Source: an uncultured Oscillospiraceae bacterium
GTDB taxonomy: Bacteria; Bacillota; Clostridia; Oscillospirales; Oscillospiraceae
Direction: 5' to 3'
DNA: 58,178 nucleotides
NCBI GenBank assembly: GCA_934591745.1
Contig: CAKTPQ010000007.1
Span: 1-58,178 of the forward strand
Each line of letters starts with the position of its first letter. Positions within the stretch are counted from its first letter, which is position 1. Shown piece after piece: positions 1 through 6,772 of this stretch. The notes below the pieces were generated by a model. It saw nothing but the letters and a program-made list of their open reading frames with translations. It searched no databases and was not told the origin of the DNA. The translations under genes were made by a program, and so were the position numbers.

Positions 1-81
1 GGCGTCAAGGTCTGCCCCGTCTGCGGCGCGGTCAGCGAGGACAAGTTCTGCCCCCACTGCGGCGCACCCATGGGCGAGTAA
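1..81 (+). CDS. C-terminal end of a zinc-ribbon protein (partial)
   Basis: Only the last 26 codons are present. They contain two CxxC pairs (CPVC and CPHC) 13 residues apart, the pattern of a zinc ribbon, and end in GAPMGE. Many short zinc-ribbon tails of this kind close Firmicutes membrane or regulatory proteins, so the rest of the protein cannot be named. A strong hairpin terminator follows directly. Confidence 0.7.
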   Translation, partial: GVKVCPVCGAVSEDKFCPHCGAPMGE

Positions 82-83
82 GC

Positions 84-135
84 AAGAAGCGCAAAAAAAG
101 AACAGCCTCACGGCTGTTCTTTTTTTGCGCTTCTT
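84..135. terminator. Bidirectional rho-independent terminator
   Basis: A near-perfect inverted repeat with a GAACAGCC/GGCTGTTC stem core, extended by A and T tracts and an outer AAGAAGCGC/GCGCTTCTT pair. It lies between two convergent genes and can stop transcription from both sides. Confidence 0.9.
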
Positions 136-777
136 TTACTGCTTGGTCCACTCCAGCGCGGAGGAAATGCCCATGTCCTCCAGCTCTGTCAGCAGGGCGT
201 TGTCATCGGCCCACGTCATGGTGCCGCCGCTGAGGGTGTAGCCCACGGACTCCTCGGCCTTGAAGCTGCTGCCGTTCTCGTTGAGGTACAGCCGGCCCTT
301 TTCCGCTTTGTAGCGGCCGGCGGTGATGTCACCGCCGATATCGCCCAGTAGGGCGCTGACGTCAAAGGCAGACAGGATGCTGTCCACCAGACCATCCGCG
401 GTGAGATCGCTCTCGGCCAGCGCCTTGTCATATTCCTCCCGGGACATGCCCTGCTTCTCGGCCTCCTGATAGCTCAGCTCCACGATGACGGGCCTCAGAG
501 CCTGGATGTACGCGGTGAAGGAGGCGGTGGTGGCCTCGGTGTCCATACTCATGGTGAAGGTGCCGTCGTCGTTGAACACGGCGCTGAGGTACATCTGCAT
601 GGGCACTTCAGAGGCGTACTCAGAGTCCAGCGCGTCGCTCATCTCTGTGTCCATCTGTGCCGTGATGTCCACCACGCACTGCCATGTGCCCACCAGCTGC
701 TTGCTTTCGCTGCTGCCGCAGGCGGTGAGGCTTAGAGCCATGACCAGCGCCAGCAGAAATGCGGTGATCTTTTTCAT
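136..777 (-). CDS. Small secreted lipoprotein of unknown function
   Basis: 213 aa. The N-terminus is a lipoprotein signal peptide with lipobox LTAC, lipidation expected at Cys20. The mature part begins with a GSSESK linker and a LVGTWQC segment like those that open lipocalin-like or DUF-type beta-rich lipoproteins (a TWxC/V motif starting a barrel is common). No catalytic motif is visible. An AAAGGA ribosome site precedes the ATG at 777. It is transcribed divergently from the LysR gene, which leaves open regulation by that protein. Function unknown. Confidence 0.8.
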   Translation of the reverse strand: MKKITAFLLALVMALSLTACGSSESKQLVGTWQCVVDITAQMDTEMSDALDSEYASEVPMQMYLSAVFNDDGTFTMSMDTEATTASFTAYIQALRPVIVELSYQEAEKQGMSREEYDKALAESDLTADGLVDSILSAFDVSALLGDIGGDITAGRYKAEKGRLYLNENGSSFKAEESVGYTLSGGTMTWADDNALLTELEDMGISSALEWTKQ

Positions 778-951
778 GATTGGTTTTCCTTTCCCGATAG
801 ATGATACTGTGCGGCCTGGCCGCCGGAGGCATTATAGCCGAAACGGTGTACGGTGTCAATCGAAACAGGCAGATCGTCCGCCGGAACAGGGGTTTTTCTT
901 GCAAAATGCCGCGTTATCCTGTATGCTGGTAGGAAAAGGGAGGGGAGAGAG

Positions 952-1878
952 ATGACGCTTTTGCAGATGCGCTACATCCTGGAGGTAGACCGCTGTGGCT
1001 CCATGAACCGGGCGGCTCAGGATCTGTTCGTGTCCCAGTCGGCGCTGTCTACCGCCATTCTGGAGGTGGAGAAGGAGCTGGGCATCACCATTTTCCGCCG
1101 CAGCAACCGGGGCGTGGTGCTGACGGAGGAGGGGCGGGAGCTGGTGGCCCAGATCGCGCCCATCGTGGAGCGCAGCGGCCGCATCGTCCGGTATTACAGC
1201 GAGCGCCGGGCAGAGAACCGGGTCACGCTGTCCGTGGCGTCCCAGCGCTATCCCTTCTGCGCCAAGGCGTTTGTGGAGTACCTGCACCTGCTGGAGGAGC
1301 CGCGCATACAGGTGAGCTTCAAGGAAATGGAGATGGCCGCTGTCATCGACGAGGTGTTCCGCCGCCAGAGCGCGCTGGGCATCATCTTCGTCTCCGATAT
1401 GACGGAGCACTTCATCGGCCGCATTCTGCAGGAAAAGGATCTGGAATTCTGCCAGCTGGCGAAGCTGCGCCCCCGGGTATTCATGCGCCGGGGCCACCCG
1501 CTGGCGTCGGAACCGTCGGTGCGTCTGGAGCAGCTGTACGCCTACCCCTATGTGGTGTTCACCCAGTCCGACAGCAACTATCAGTATGCGGAGGAGGCGG
1601 TGGTGGGTACCGGCGCCCAGTTTGACCGGGTGGTCTGCGTCAGCGACCGGGCCACGGCCTACAACGTCATGGCCCACACCAACTGCGTCTCCACCGGCAG
1701 CGGCGTTATGCCCGAGGGCTACGGCGATGACCGATTGGTGACGCTGCCCCTGACTGGGCCAGTGCACGACATGCGCCTGGGGTACATCAAGCTGCGTTCT
1801 GTCCCGCTGACGGAGACGGGGGAGAAGTTCGTGGGCATCCTGACCCGCAGCCTTGCTGAGATCGGCGAGCGCGTGTAA
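952..1878 (+). CDS. LysR-family transcriptional regulator
   Basis: 308 aa, the usual LysR length. Residues 1-60 form the winged helix-turn-helix (LQMRYILEVDRCGSMNRAAQ and SQSALSTAI recognition segment, then FRRSNRGVVLTEEG), followed by a linker helix and a two-lobed effector-binding domain from about residue 90. The ATG at 952 is chosen because AGGGGAGAG lies 4-11 bases upstream and the protein then begins exactly at the LysR helix-turn-helix. The reading frame is open further upstream, but that part has no LysR similarity. The effector is unknown; the divergent lipoprotein gene is the obvious candidate target by position only. Confidence 0.9.
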   Translation: MTLLQMRYILEVDRCGSMNRAAQDLFVSQSALSTAILEVEKELGITIFRRSNRGVVLTEEGRELVAQIAPIVERSGRIVRYYSERRAENRVTLSVASQRYPFCAKAFVEYLHLLEEPRIQVSFKEMEMAAVIDEVFRRQSALGIIFVSDMTEHFIGRILQEKDLEFCQLAKLRPRVFMRRGHPLASEPSVRLEQLYAYPYVVFTQSDSNYQYAEEAVVGTGAQFDRVVCVSDRATAYNVMAHTNCVSTGSGVMPEGYGDDRLVTLPLTGPVHDMRLGYIKLRSVPLTETGEKFVGILTRSLAEIGERV

Positions 1879-1886
1879 CAACAAAC

Positions 1887-1914
1887 GAAAAGGGCGCCGT
1901 TCGGCGCCCTTTTT
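1887..1914 (+). terminator. Rho-independent terminator
   Basis: AAGGGCGCC stem, GTTC loop, GGCGCCCTT stem and a T tract, directly after the LysR gene. The A-rich 5' side means it can also serve the convergent methyltransferase gene. Confidence 0.9.
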
Positions 1915-1918
1915 CATG

Positions 1919-3145
1919 TTACACCACCTGGAAAATAAAAAATTTCAGGTAGTTCGTCTCGTCCACGCCCCACAGGATGGGATGATCGGCGCACTGCTGC
2001 CGCGCCTCGATCTGCCGCAGCTGCACCCCCGCGTCCCGGGCGGCGCTGCGCAGCATTCGAATGAACAGCTCCTCCGTGGCGAAGTGGCTGCACGAACAGG
2101 TGGCCAGATAGCCGCCCCGAGGCAGCAGCTTCATGGCCCGGTAGTTGATCTCCTTGTAGCCGGTCATGGCGTTGTGCACCGTTTTGCGGCTCTTGGTAAA
2201 GGCCGGCGGGTCGAGAATGATGAAGTCGTATTTTTTCGGCTGTTTTTCCAGCTGGGGCAGCAGGTCGAACACATTGGCCGCCACGCAGTCCATGACGCCG
2301 TCCAGCCCGTTGCGCCGGGCGTTTTCCGCCGCGCACTTCACCGCAAACTCCGACACGTCCACGGCGGTGACATGGGCCGCGCCGCCCTGCGCGGCGTTGA
2401 GGGCGAAGGAGCCGGTATGGGTGAAGCAGTCCAGCACCGTCCGTCCCTTTGCCAGCCGGGACACCGCCAGGCGGTTGTACTTCTGGTCCAGAAAGAAGCC
2501 GGTCTTCTGCCCGTTCTCAAAATCCACGGTATAGGTGATGCCGTTTTCCGTAATGTCCACCGAGGTCTCCGCCGGCGGCGTCTCGCCGGGCAGGGGATAC
2601 CAGCCCTTGTTCTGCGCCGTGCCCTCCAGTTCCCGGATGGCCACATCGTTGCGCTCGTAGATGCCGCGAATGTCCTGCCCATCCTCCCGCAGCACGCGGG
2701 CCAGCAGGGGGAACAGCCGGCCCTTGATGCGCTCCATGCCCAGACTCAGGGTCTGGGTCACCAGCACGCTCTCGAACCGGTCCACCGTCAGACCGGGAAA
2801 CAGGTCGGCCTCGCCGAAGATCACCCGGCAGCAGCGGCTGTCCGTCTCGCCCATCACCGTCTTGCGGTACTCCCAGGCATAGCGGATGCGCCGCTCCCAG
2901 AAGGCGTCCGAAAAATCATCGTTGGCGTTGCGGCTCACCAGCCGCACCCGGATCTTGGAGCGGCTGTTGTAGAACCCGCAGCCCAGCCAGCTGCCCCGGC
3001 GGCTCACCACGTCCACCAGTCCGCCGTCCTCCGCGCCGTCCACGGCGGTGACCTCGCCCTCGTAGACCCACGGGTGTCCGCCGGTCAGCGCGGCCTCCCC
3101 CTTGGGGGTGATGATGATCTTGGGATAGGGACGTGCAGCTTTCAT
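1919..3145 (-). CDS. Class I SAM-dependent rRNA (cytosine-C5) methyltransferase, RlmI type
   Basis: 408 aa. An N-terminal PUA domain (about residues 1-85, GGHPWVYEGEV) binds RNA. The connecting domain ends in FENGQKTGFFLDQ (209-221), a signature of the RlmI/RlmK family. The Rossmann fold follows, with SAM-binding motif DCFTHTGSFALNAA (239-252), motif IV LDPPAF (311-316) and the catalytic-cysteine region CSCSHF (350-355). In Escherichia coli RlmI methylates C1962 of 23S rRNA; the same target is inferred here. It is transcribed away from the interrupted amidase gene and shares that upstream region with it. Confidence 0.88.
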   Translation of the reverse strand: MKAARPYPKIIITPKGEAALTGGHPWVYEGEVTAVDGAEDGGLVDVVSRRGSWLGCGFYNSRSKIRVRLVSRNANDDFSDAFWERRIRYAWEYRKTVMGETDSRCCRVIFGEADLFPGLTVDRFESVLVTQTLSLGMERIKGRLFPLLARVLREDGQDIRGIYERNDVAIRELEGTAQNKGWYPLPGETPPAETSVDITENGITYTVDFENGQKTGFFLDQKYNRLAVSRLAKGRTVLDCFTHTGSFALNAAQGGAAHVTAVDVSEFAVKCAAENARRNGLDGVMDCVAANVFDLLPQLEKQPKKYDFIILDPPAFTKSRKTVHNAMTGYKEINYRAMKLLPRGGYLATCSCSHFATEELFIRMLRSAARDAGVQLRQIEARQQCADHPILWGVDETNYLKFFIFQVV

Positions 3146-3242
3146 GGTACATACCGCCTTTCATTTCGTGGGCAACATGATAACACATCTTCCCCGGATT
3201 TTCCATATAAATATGGTGAACGACTTTGAAAGGAGAATGAGC

Positions 3243-3308
3243 ATGCCAAGCGTGTATCTGAGTCCAAGCACAGACGGGTATTGCTTGTGTAGTAGTTTTT
3301 TGCATTAA
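3243..3308 (+). pseudogene. 5' fragment of interrupted N-acetylmuramoyl-L-alanine amidase gene
   Basis: ATG at 3243 with AGGAG eight bases upstream. Codons 1-10 read MPSVYLSPST, then prophage sequence begins after 3272 and the frame ends with 11 phage-derived residues. The same frame resumes at 45445 (QEYNPYITGAGSEEYF...) and runs through a complete amidase/SH3 protein to 46155. Removing 3273-45444 joins the two parts without any change of frame. The fragment keeps the host promoter region and ribosome site. Confidence 0.9.
3249..3295. other. attL, left prophage attachment site
   Basis: Host amidase sequence up to the core AGCACA (3267-3272), then phage arm GGGTATTGCTTGTGTAGTAG at 3276-3295. 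This arm is the inverted partner (18 of 20 bases) of the phage arm in attR at 45418-45437. The integrase gene ends 10 bases inside it. Confidence 0.88.
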
Positions 3309-4678
3309 AAATTGATGTCGAACTCGATATGCCTATCTGGATACCAACGAATTTCTTTGATGATGATCCTCCAGAATTCGCGCTTTTGCATAGGAGAAAG
3401 GGCACCGTACATATCACGCCAGTTATGGGAGAGCAGCTTCTGGATTTGGGGCAGGTTTGAAGGCCGCGGAGGCTGCTGCTTTATTTCGAGTTCATGGATC
3501 TTTTCAGTGATGGAAGCATAGTCCTTTTTGTATTCGTCCAATGTGAGCAGTTCGTTGAGATAGAGATCCTTCAAGCGCGACAGCTTTCCGCGCAGTGCAT
3601 TGATCTCGGAGCGATAGTCCTTCTCCACTACATTTTCCTGTACGGCGGAGAACTCTGCTTTATAGGATTCCAATTTACACTCAACGGTGTCCAGCAGGTA
3701 TTTTTCCAGCTTTTTTTCACTGATGGAGCGGTTGTTTCCGCACGGTTTACGGCGGCAGAAGTGGTTAGAACAGTTATAGTGAAAGGTCTTATGATCCTGA
3801 TTCACCTTGCCGCCGATCCGACCGCCGCAGTCGCCACAGACGATAAGGCCGGAAAACAGGTAGATCCGGTTTTCGTCCGTGCGTTTGATGACTTTACGGC
3901 GCATGGTCTGGATCTGGTCATACTGTTCTTTTGTTATGTAGGGGGGACACATCCCGTCGACACCGTAGTATACGCCGTAATAGGCTGTGCTGCGGAGCAT
4001 CTTGTTTGCCCCTTGGTAGGGGATCGTCAGCCCGAACTCCTCGCGGATATAGTCCTGCGTGGCGGAGACGGAGCCGCAGGCCATGTACTTCCTGAAGAAT
4101 GCATCGACGGCCAACGCGGTCTGCGGATCTTTGACGAATTTTTTGTTTACGATGGTATAGCCAAGGGGCTTATCGCCCGTCAATGCCTCGCGGCGAAGGC
4201 GTTTTCCTTCGTTGATCTTTTTGATGCGTTCGCTGGTGCGGTCAGCCTCATCCTGCGCGACAGCCAGCATGATATTGATTTTCAGGCGGCCGGACGCGGT
4301 GGTGGTCTCATAGTCCTCATAGATGGTTTTCCACGACACGTTATGGGCTTCCAGAATATCCTGCACCTTGTAGTATTCACCGATATTGCGGAACCAACGA
4401 TCCAGCTTTGTGACCAGAACGATATCGACTTCATCCCGCCGGACAGCATCCAGCAGGGCCATCATGGCGGGGCGCTTTTCAATCTTCTTACGGGCGGAGA
4501 AGCCGGCATCGGCAAAGACGCCCACGATCTTCATACCGTGCTCCTTGGCGTAGCGCTCCAGGTCATTCTGCTGGTCGTGGATGGACAGGCCGAATTTCGC
4601 CTGCTCCTCGGTGGACACACGGGGGTACAGTGCCGCCCGCATGACCTTTCCGTCAGATATGATATTTTTCTCTGACAT
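3305..4678 (-). CDS. Serine integrase (site-specific recombinase)
   Basis: 457 aa. The resolvase catalytic domain fills residues 12-160, with nucleophile Ser22 in YPRVSTEEQ and LVTKLDRWFR further on. The recombinase domain follows (LTGDKPLGY...), then a zinc ribbon (CGDCGG ... CSNHFCRRKPCGN) and a C-terminal coiled coil (about 340-410), as in large serine integrases. It ends just inside attL, the usual place. By family it would carry out attP x attB integration, and excision with a directionality factor; no such factor could be identified. ATG 4678 follows AAGGAA at a good distance; Met13 is an alternative start. Its leader is overlapped on the opposite strand by the predicted small RNA at 4714-4791. 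Confidence 0.93.
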   Translation of the reverse strand: MSEKNIISDGKVMRAALYPRVSTEEQAKFGLSIHDQQNDLERYAKEHGMKIVGVFADAGFSARKKIEKRPAMMALLDAVRRDEVDIVLVTKLDRWFRNIGEYYKVQDILEAHNVSWKTIYEDYETTTASGRLKINIMLAVAQDEADRTSERIKKINEGKRLRREALTGDKPLGYTIVNKKFVKDPQTALAVDAFFRKYMACGSVSATQDYIREEFGLTIPYQGANKMLRSTAYYGVYYGVDGMCPPYITKEQYDQIQTMRRKVIKRTDENRIYLFSGLIVCGDCGGRIGGKVNQDHKTFHYNCSNHFCRRKPCGNNRSISEKKLEKYLLDTVECKLESYKAEFSAVQENVVEKDYRSEINALRGKLSRLKDLYLNELLTLDEYKKDYASITEKIHELEIKQQPPRPSNLPQIQKLLSHNWRDMYGALSPMQKREFWRIIIKEIRWYPDRHIEFDINF

Positions 4679-4707
4679 TTGACATTCCTTTCTGGGTGTG
4701 CTACCAT
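4679..4707 (+). promoter_or_regulatory. Predicted promoter of the phage small RNA
   Basis: Perfect -35 TTGACA at 4679-4684, a 17-base gap, and -10 TACCAT at 4702-4707 preceded by TGC, an extended -10. It points away from the integrase gene and starts transcription at about 4714. No plus-strand protein gene lies before the terminator at 4755-4791. Confidence 0.6.
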
Positions 4708-4713
4708 AAAAGG

Positions 4714-4791
4714 GTAGACTACTCCCCTTGTGGTGAGGTGGATTTGTTCTACGCGACTGCTCCGGTGTGCGAGACCGGGGCAGTCTTTTTT
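4714..4791 (+). ncRNA. Predicted phage small regulatory RNA, antisense to two early leaders and to the integrase leader
   Basis: About 78 nt between a predicted promoter and a strong terminator. Positions 4726-4745 are the exact reverse complement of AAATCCACCTCACCACAAGG at 7478-7497, and 16 of these bases also match the leader at 6515-6530. With small loops, pairing at the second site extends through GTTCT/AGAAC on one side and CTCC with the GGAG ribosome site (6534-6537) of the 6548 gene on the other. The RNA is also antisense to the integrase leader. Pairing follows from the sequence; expression and function are inferred. The alternative is that the three sites are copies of a protein-binding leader element and the promoter is fortuitous. 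Confidence 0.55.
4755..4791 (+). terminator. Rho-independent terminator of the predicted small RNA
   Basis: A 12-bp stem (GACTGCTCCGGT with ACCGGGGCAGTC, one U-G pair), a 7-base loop and six T residues. The T tract follows the stem only on the plus strand, although no plus-strand protein gene precedes it. Confidence 0.85.
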
Positions 4792-4802
4792 ATTTGGGAA
4801 AA

Positions 4803-5054
4803 CTATTTGCTTTTCCGCCCCAGAAGAAAACCTGTTCCAAGGGCAGCAAATAAGACACAGAGTATGGCTGCAGCGACTGTCGGGATTTCCATTAGCACAA
4901 CGAATCCGATGAGAAAGGAGACTATGAAATACCATTTCTTGAAAGGAATTTTGAATTTTTTCTCCCAGACACCGCTTTCGTCCAACCAAGAGGAGAGGAA
5001 AAACAGACCGTAAGCATAAACCAGTGGTGCGAGCTTTGCAAGGATAGACAGCAT
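4803..5054 (-). CDS. Small phage membrane protein, unknown function
   Basis: 83 aa with two or three hydrophobic helices (about residues 2-22, 42-57 and 58-77) and a basic C-terminus GRKSK. The ATG at 5054 is chosen because GGAGGGG lies 7-13 bases upstream. It sits between the integrase and the ImmA-type protease in the lysogeny region, so it may be expressed in the lysogen. Superinfection exclusion proteins often have this size and location, but no family was recognised. Confidence 0.6.
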   Translation of the reverse strand: MLSILAKLAPLVYAYGLFFLSSWLDESGVWEKKFKIPFKKWYFIVSFLIGFVVLMEIPTVAAAILCVLFAALGTGFLLGRKSK

Positions 5055-5135
5055 AAGCACCCCTCCATAATTACCAGAACTTACTTGCAGACTTTTTCTC
5101 GACACACCTCTACAATTTTTGCGGAGGTGTTATCT

Positions 5136-5723
5136 ATGAATTACAAAGATTACCAGTTTTCCCGTAATGCCGCGTGGCGGCTGCTCATCGACTGCAGTAT
5201 TACTGAACTGCCCATAAAACCGACGCGCATCTGCCGCCAGTTAGGGATTCCGGTGAGAATCGGCACACCACCCAAAGGCTCAGACGGCTGCGCCATCGTG
5301 GTGAACGGCGAGCCGATCATCATCCTGTCGGGCGAACCTGCCGTCACGCGGCAGCGGTTTTCGGCCGCACACGAACTGGGCCACATTCTGTTGGGACATC
5401 TGGGCCATGTTGATCTGGTCAACCGAGAGCCGTCGCCGCAGGATAGTCCTATCGAGCAGGCGGCCAATGTGTTTGCATCCCGTCTTCTGGCTCCTGCATG
5501 TGTCCTTTGGGGCTGTGGCGTGGCATCGGCGGAAGAAATCGGGGCCCTGTGCGATATCGGGCCGCAGGCGGCGGCTTTGCGTTGGCAGCGGATGCAGGAA
5601 TTGAACCGGCGGAACAAATTTTTGCTGCATCCTTTGGAGCGGCAGGTGTACGCCCAGTTTCAGGCCTACATAGAAACACACAGGCTTAGAGATCGTCCGG
5701 CGCCTCCGGAAGTTGGTCAATAA
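5136..5723 (+). CDS. ImmA/IrrE-family zinc metallopeptidase
   Basis: 195 aa. Zinc site HELGH at 79-83 with the third ligand likely Glu108 in EQAANVFASRLLAP, the standard ImmA/IrrE pattern. Family members cleave a cognate helix-turn-helix repressor, as ImmA does with ImmR of ICEBs1. The gene converges on the repressor gene at 5686-6099 with a 38-base overlap of coding ends, which supports a functional pair. Start ATG 5136 follows GCGGAGGTG. Cleavage of that repressor is inferred from position and family. Confidence 0.88.
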   Translation: MNYKDYQFSRNAAWRLLIDCSITELPIKPTRICRQLGIPVRIGTPPKGSDGCAIVVNGEPIIILSGEPAVTRQRFSAAHELGHILLGHLGHVDLVNREPSPQDSPIEQAANVFASRLLAPACVLWGCGVASAEEIGALCDIGPQAAALRWQRMQELNRRNKFLLHPLERQVYAQFQAYIETHRLRDRPAPPEVGQ

Positions 5724-6099
5724 GAGCCTTCAGAGCGGCGGCTTGTTCGTCGCTCAATTTTTTTTCTACAAAAGTGCCGTCACGGCCACGGATAGTCACA
5801 ACATTGTGATTCTGGGAGAGGAAATCATCCACCAGAATTGTGGACTGATGCTGATAGTTGCGGGGGCGAGAGAATGGAGATGGCTGAGTGTCGAGATCGT
5901 CCAGACACATAAGCCACGACGGGGATACATCGAGCGCTTTTGCCAGTGCGGCGATAGTTTCACGCTTCAGGTTAACGACCAAGCCAGTTTCATATTTATG
6001 AATGGCTGAAAATTTAACACCAAGTTTTTCTGCCAGTTCGGTTTGTGTCATATTCCGAGCTTTGCGTGCTTGTCTAATGCGTTCACCAGTTGTAGCCAT
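5686..6099 (-). CDS. Phage repressor, XRE/cI-type helix-turn-helix protein
   Basis: 137 aa. The N-terminal helix-turn-helix (residues 7-62) includes MTQTELAEKLGVKFSAIHKY. The rest is a charged, mostly helical tail with no S24 autoprotease residues, so it is not a LexA-like self-cleaving repressor. Removal by the neighbouring ImmA-type protease is therefore the likely induction route. It is read from a TATAAT promoter at 6129-6156, divergent from the early promoter, and palindromic candidate operators lie between and beyond the two. Confidence 0.88.
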   Translation of the reverse strand: MATTGERIRQARKARNMTQTELAEKLGVKFSAIHKYETGLVVNLKRETIAALAKALDVSPSWLMCLDDLDTQPSPFSRPRNYQHQSTILVDDFLSQNHNVVTIRGRDGTFVEKKLSDEQAAALKALIDQLPEAPDDL

Positions 6100-6128
6100 G
6101 ATTTACCTCACAAATGTTCGTTGTCTTG

Positions 6129-6156
6129 ATTATAGCAAAAACTTTTCCAAAATCAA
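6129..6156 (-). promoter_or_regulatory. Repressor promoter
   Basis: On the minus strand: TTGATT (6156-6151), a 16-base gap and a perfect TATAAT (6134-6129), 30 bases upstream of the repressor ATG. Confidence 0.75.
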
Positions 6157-6162
6157 GAACTT

Positions 6163-6216
6163 TTTTCTTGACAAGACAAAAAAGCGTGATAAAATGAAAT
6201 TGTCCCAAAAAGACAA
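6163..6216. promoter_or_regulatory. Candidate repressor operators in the switch region
   Basis: Two sites share the layout TTGTCT-N5-AGACAA: TTTTCT-TGACA-AGACAA at 6163-6179, over the early -35 box, and TTGTCC-CAAAA-AGACAA at 6200-6216, just downstream of the -10. A half-site TTGTCTTGA lies at 6121-6129, beside the repressor -10. A second symmetry, TCAAGAA/TTCTTGA, is at 6153-6171. Their placement would let one protein control both promoters. Confidence 0.6.
6168..6195 (+). promoter_or_regulatory. Early (lytic) promoter
   Basis: Perfect TTGACA at 6168-6173, a 16-base gap and TAAAAT at 6190-6195, upstream of the Cro-like gene and the whole early operon. The -35 lies inside a candidate operator. 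Confidence 0.8.
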
Positions 6217-6232
6217 AGAAAGGAGAATGACT

Positions 6233-6439
6233 ATGAACCCCGATTTGCTCAAGAGCTTTATTGTTCGGAATGCAGATACGCAGGAGGGGCTTGCCAAGGC
6301 CCTCGGCATATCTCTGTCCAATCTGAATGCAAAAATTAACGGAACCGGAGCGAGTTTCCGGCAGGCAGAAATTGCAGCGATCAAGTCCCGCTATCATATG
6401 AGTGCGGAAGATGTTGATGCTGTTTTTTTTGCCTCGTAA
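6233..6439 (+). CDS. Cro-like helix-turn-helix protein
   Basis: 68 aa, first gene of the rightward operon. The segment TQEGLAKALGISLSNLNAKI is a helix-turn-helix of the type found in small phage regulators. ATG 6233 is preferred over the in-frame ATG at 6227 because AGGAG at 6221-6225 is then at a normal distance. By position it should act as Cro, opposing the repressor. A near-perfect operator-like palindrome begins at its stop codon. Confidence 0.75.
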   Translation: MNPDLLKSFIVRNADTQEGLAKALGISLSNLNAKINGTGASFRQAEIAAIKSRYHMSAEDVDAVFFAS

Positions 6440-6457
6440 TTGTCTTTCTGAGACAAT
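6439..6457. promoter_or_regulatory. Operator-like palindrome after the Cro-like gene
   Basis: ATTGTCT-TTCTG-AGACAAT, a perfect 7-bp inverted repeat with a 5-base centre. It matches the layout of the switch-region sites. No T tract follows, so a terminator is less likely. Confidence 0.55.
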
Positions 6458-6514
6458 AAAAAGCTGCGGATATGTGTGAACACAGCTCGCACGACGGCAG
6501 CAGAACGCGAGAAC

Positions 6515-6530
6515 ATCCACCTCACCACAA
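6515..6530 (+). promoter_or_regulatory. Leader element, copy B (predicted small-RNA target)
   Basis: ATCCACCTCACCACAA, identical to 7480-7495 and complementary to 4728-4743. Similarity to the reverse complement of the 4726-4760 region continues upstream (GCAG, CGCG and AGAAC in the same order). The ribosome site AAAGGAG of the next gene follows at once. Confidence 0.7.
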
Positions 6531-6547
6531 AAAGGAGATAAACAACT

Positions 6548-6771
6548 ATGACACCTGTTGAGAGACTGAACGAAGAAAAAGACCGCGTGATACAGAAGTG
6601 CGGCTACTACATCACCCCGGCCCGCATGGCAAATCTAATGAAGGCCGCCGCCGGCATTGTGAAGCTGCTGGTCACATCGGATATCGCGGTCAACTACCAC
6701 AGGAATGCCGTCTGGTGCTGAAGATCGTGGAGGGCGCAATCAGCGACGCCGTGGACGTGGAAGGAGTTTGA
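6548..6771 (+). pseudogene. Small early phage gene with an apparent frameshift
   Basis: From ATG 6548 (AAAGGAG upstream) the frame gives 57 aa, MTPVERLNEEKDR... to HRNAVWC, ending at 6721. Moving to the next frame at about 6697 gives a natural continuation, QECRLVLKIVEGAISDAVDV, whose stop at 6771 lies one base before the next gene's ATG. Tight spacing and a conserved-looking tail suggest a one-base deletion in a gene of about 74 codons, or a base-calling error. No slippery heptamer is visible. Function unknown. If intact as read, the product is the 57-aa protein. Confidence 0.55.
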
Positions 6772-6772
6772 C

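Noticed and set aside
856..1917. Long reading frame opposite the LysR gene
   Set aside because: It is an antisense shadow of a well-supported LysR gene and shows no domain of its own.
3204..3212. Sporulation sigma-factor promoter for the interrupted amidase (CATATAAAT)
   Set aside because: The -10-like box is tempting, but no -35 of a sigmaE, sigmaG or sigmaK type could be placed at the right distance.
1853..3229. 458-codon open frame opposite the rRNA methyltransferase gene
   Set aside because: High GC keeps the opposite strand open; the minus-strand gene has complete family motifs, the plus-strand frame none.
6439..6457. Palindrome after the Cro-like gene as a terminator
   Set aside because: The stem is short and is followed by an A run, not a T run; it fits the operator layout instead.
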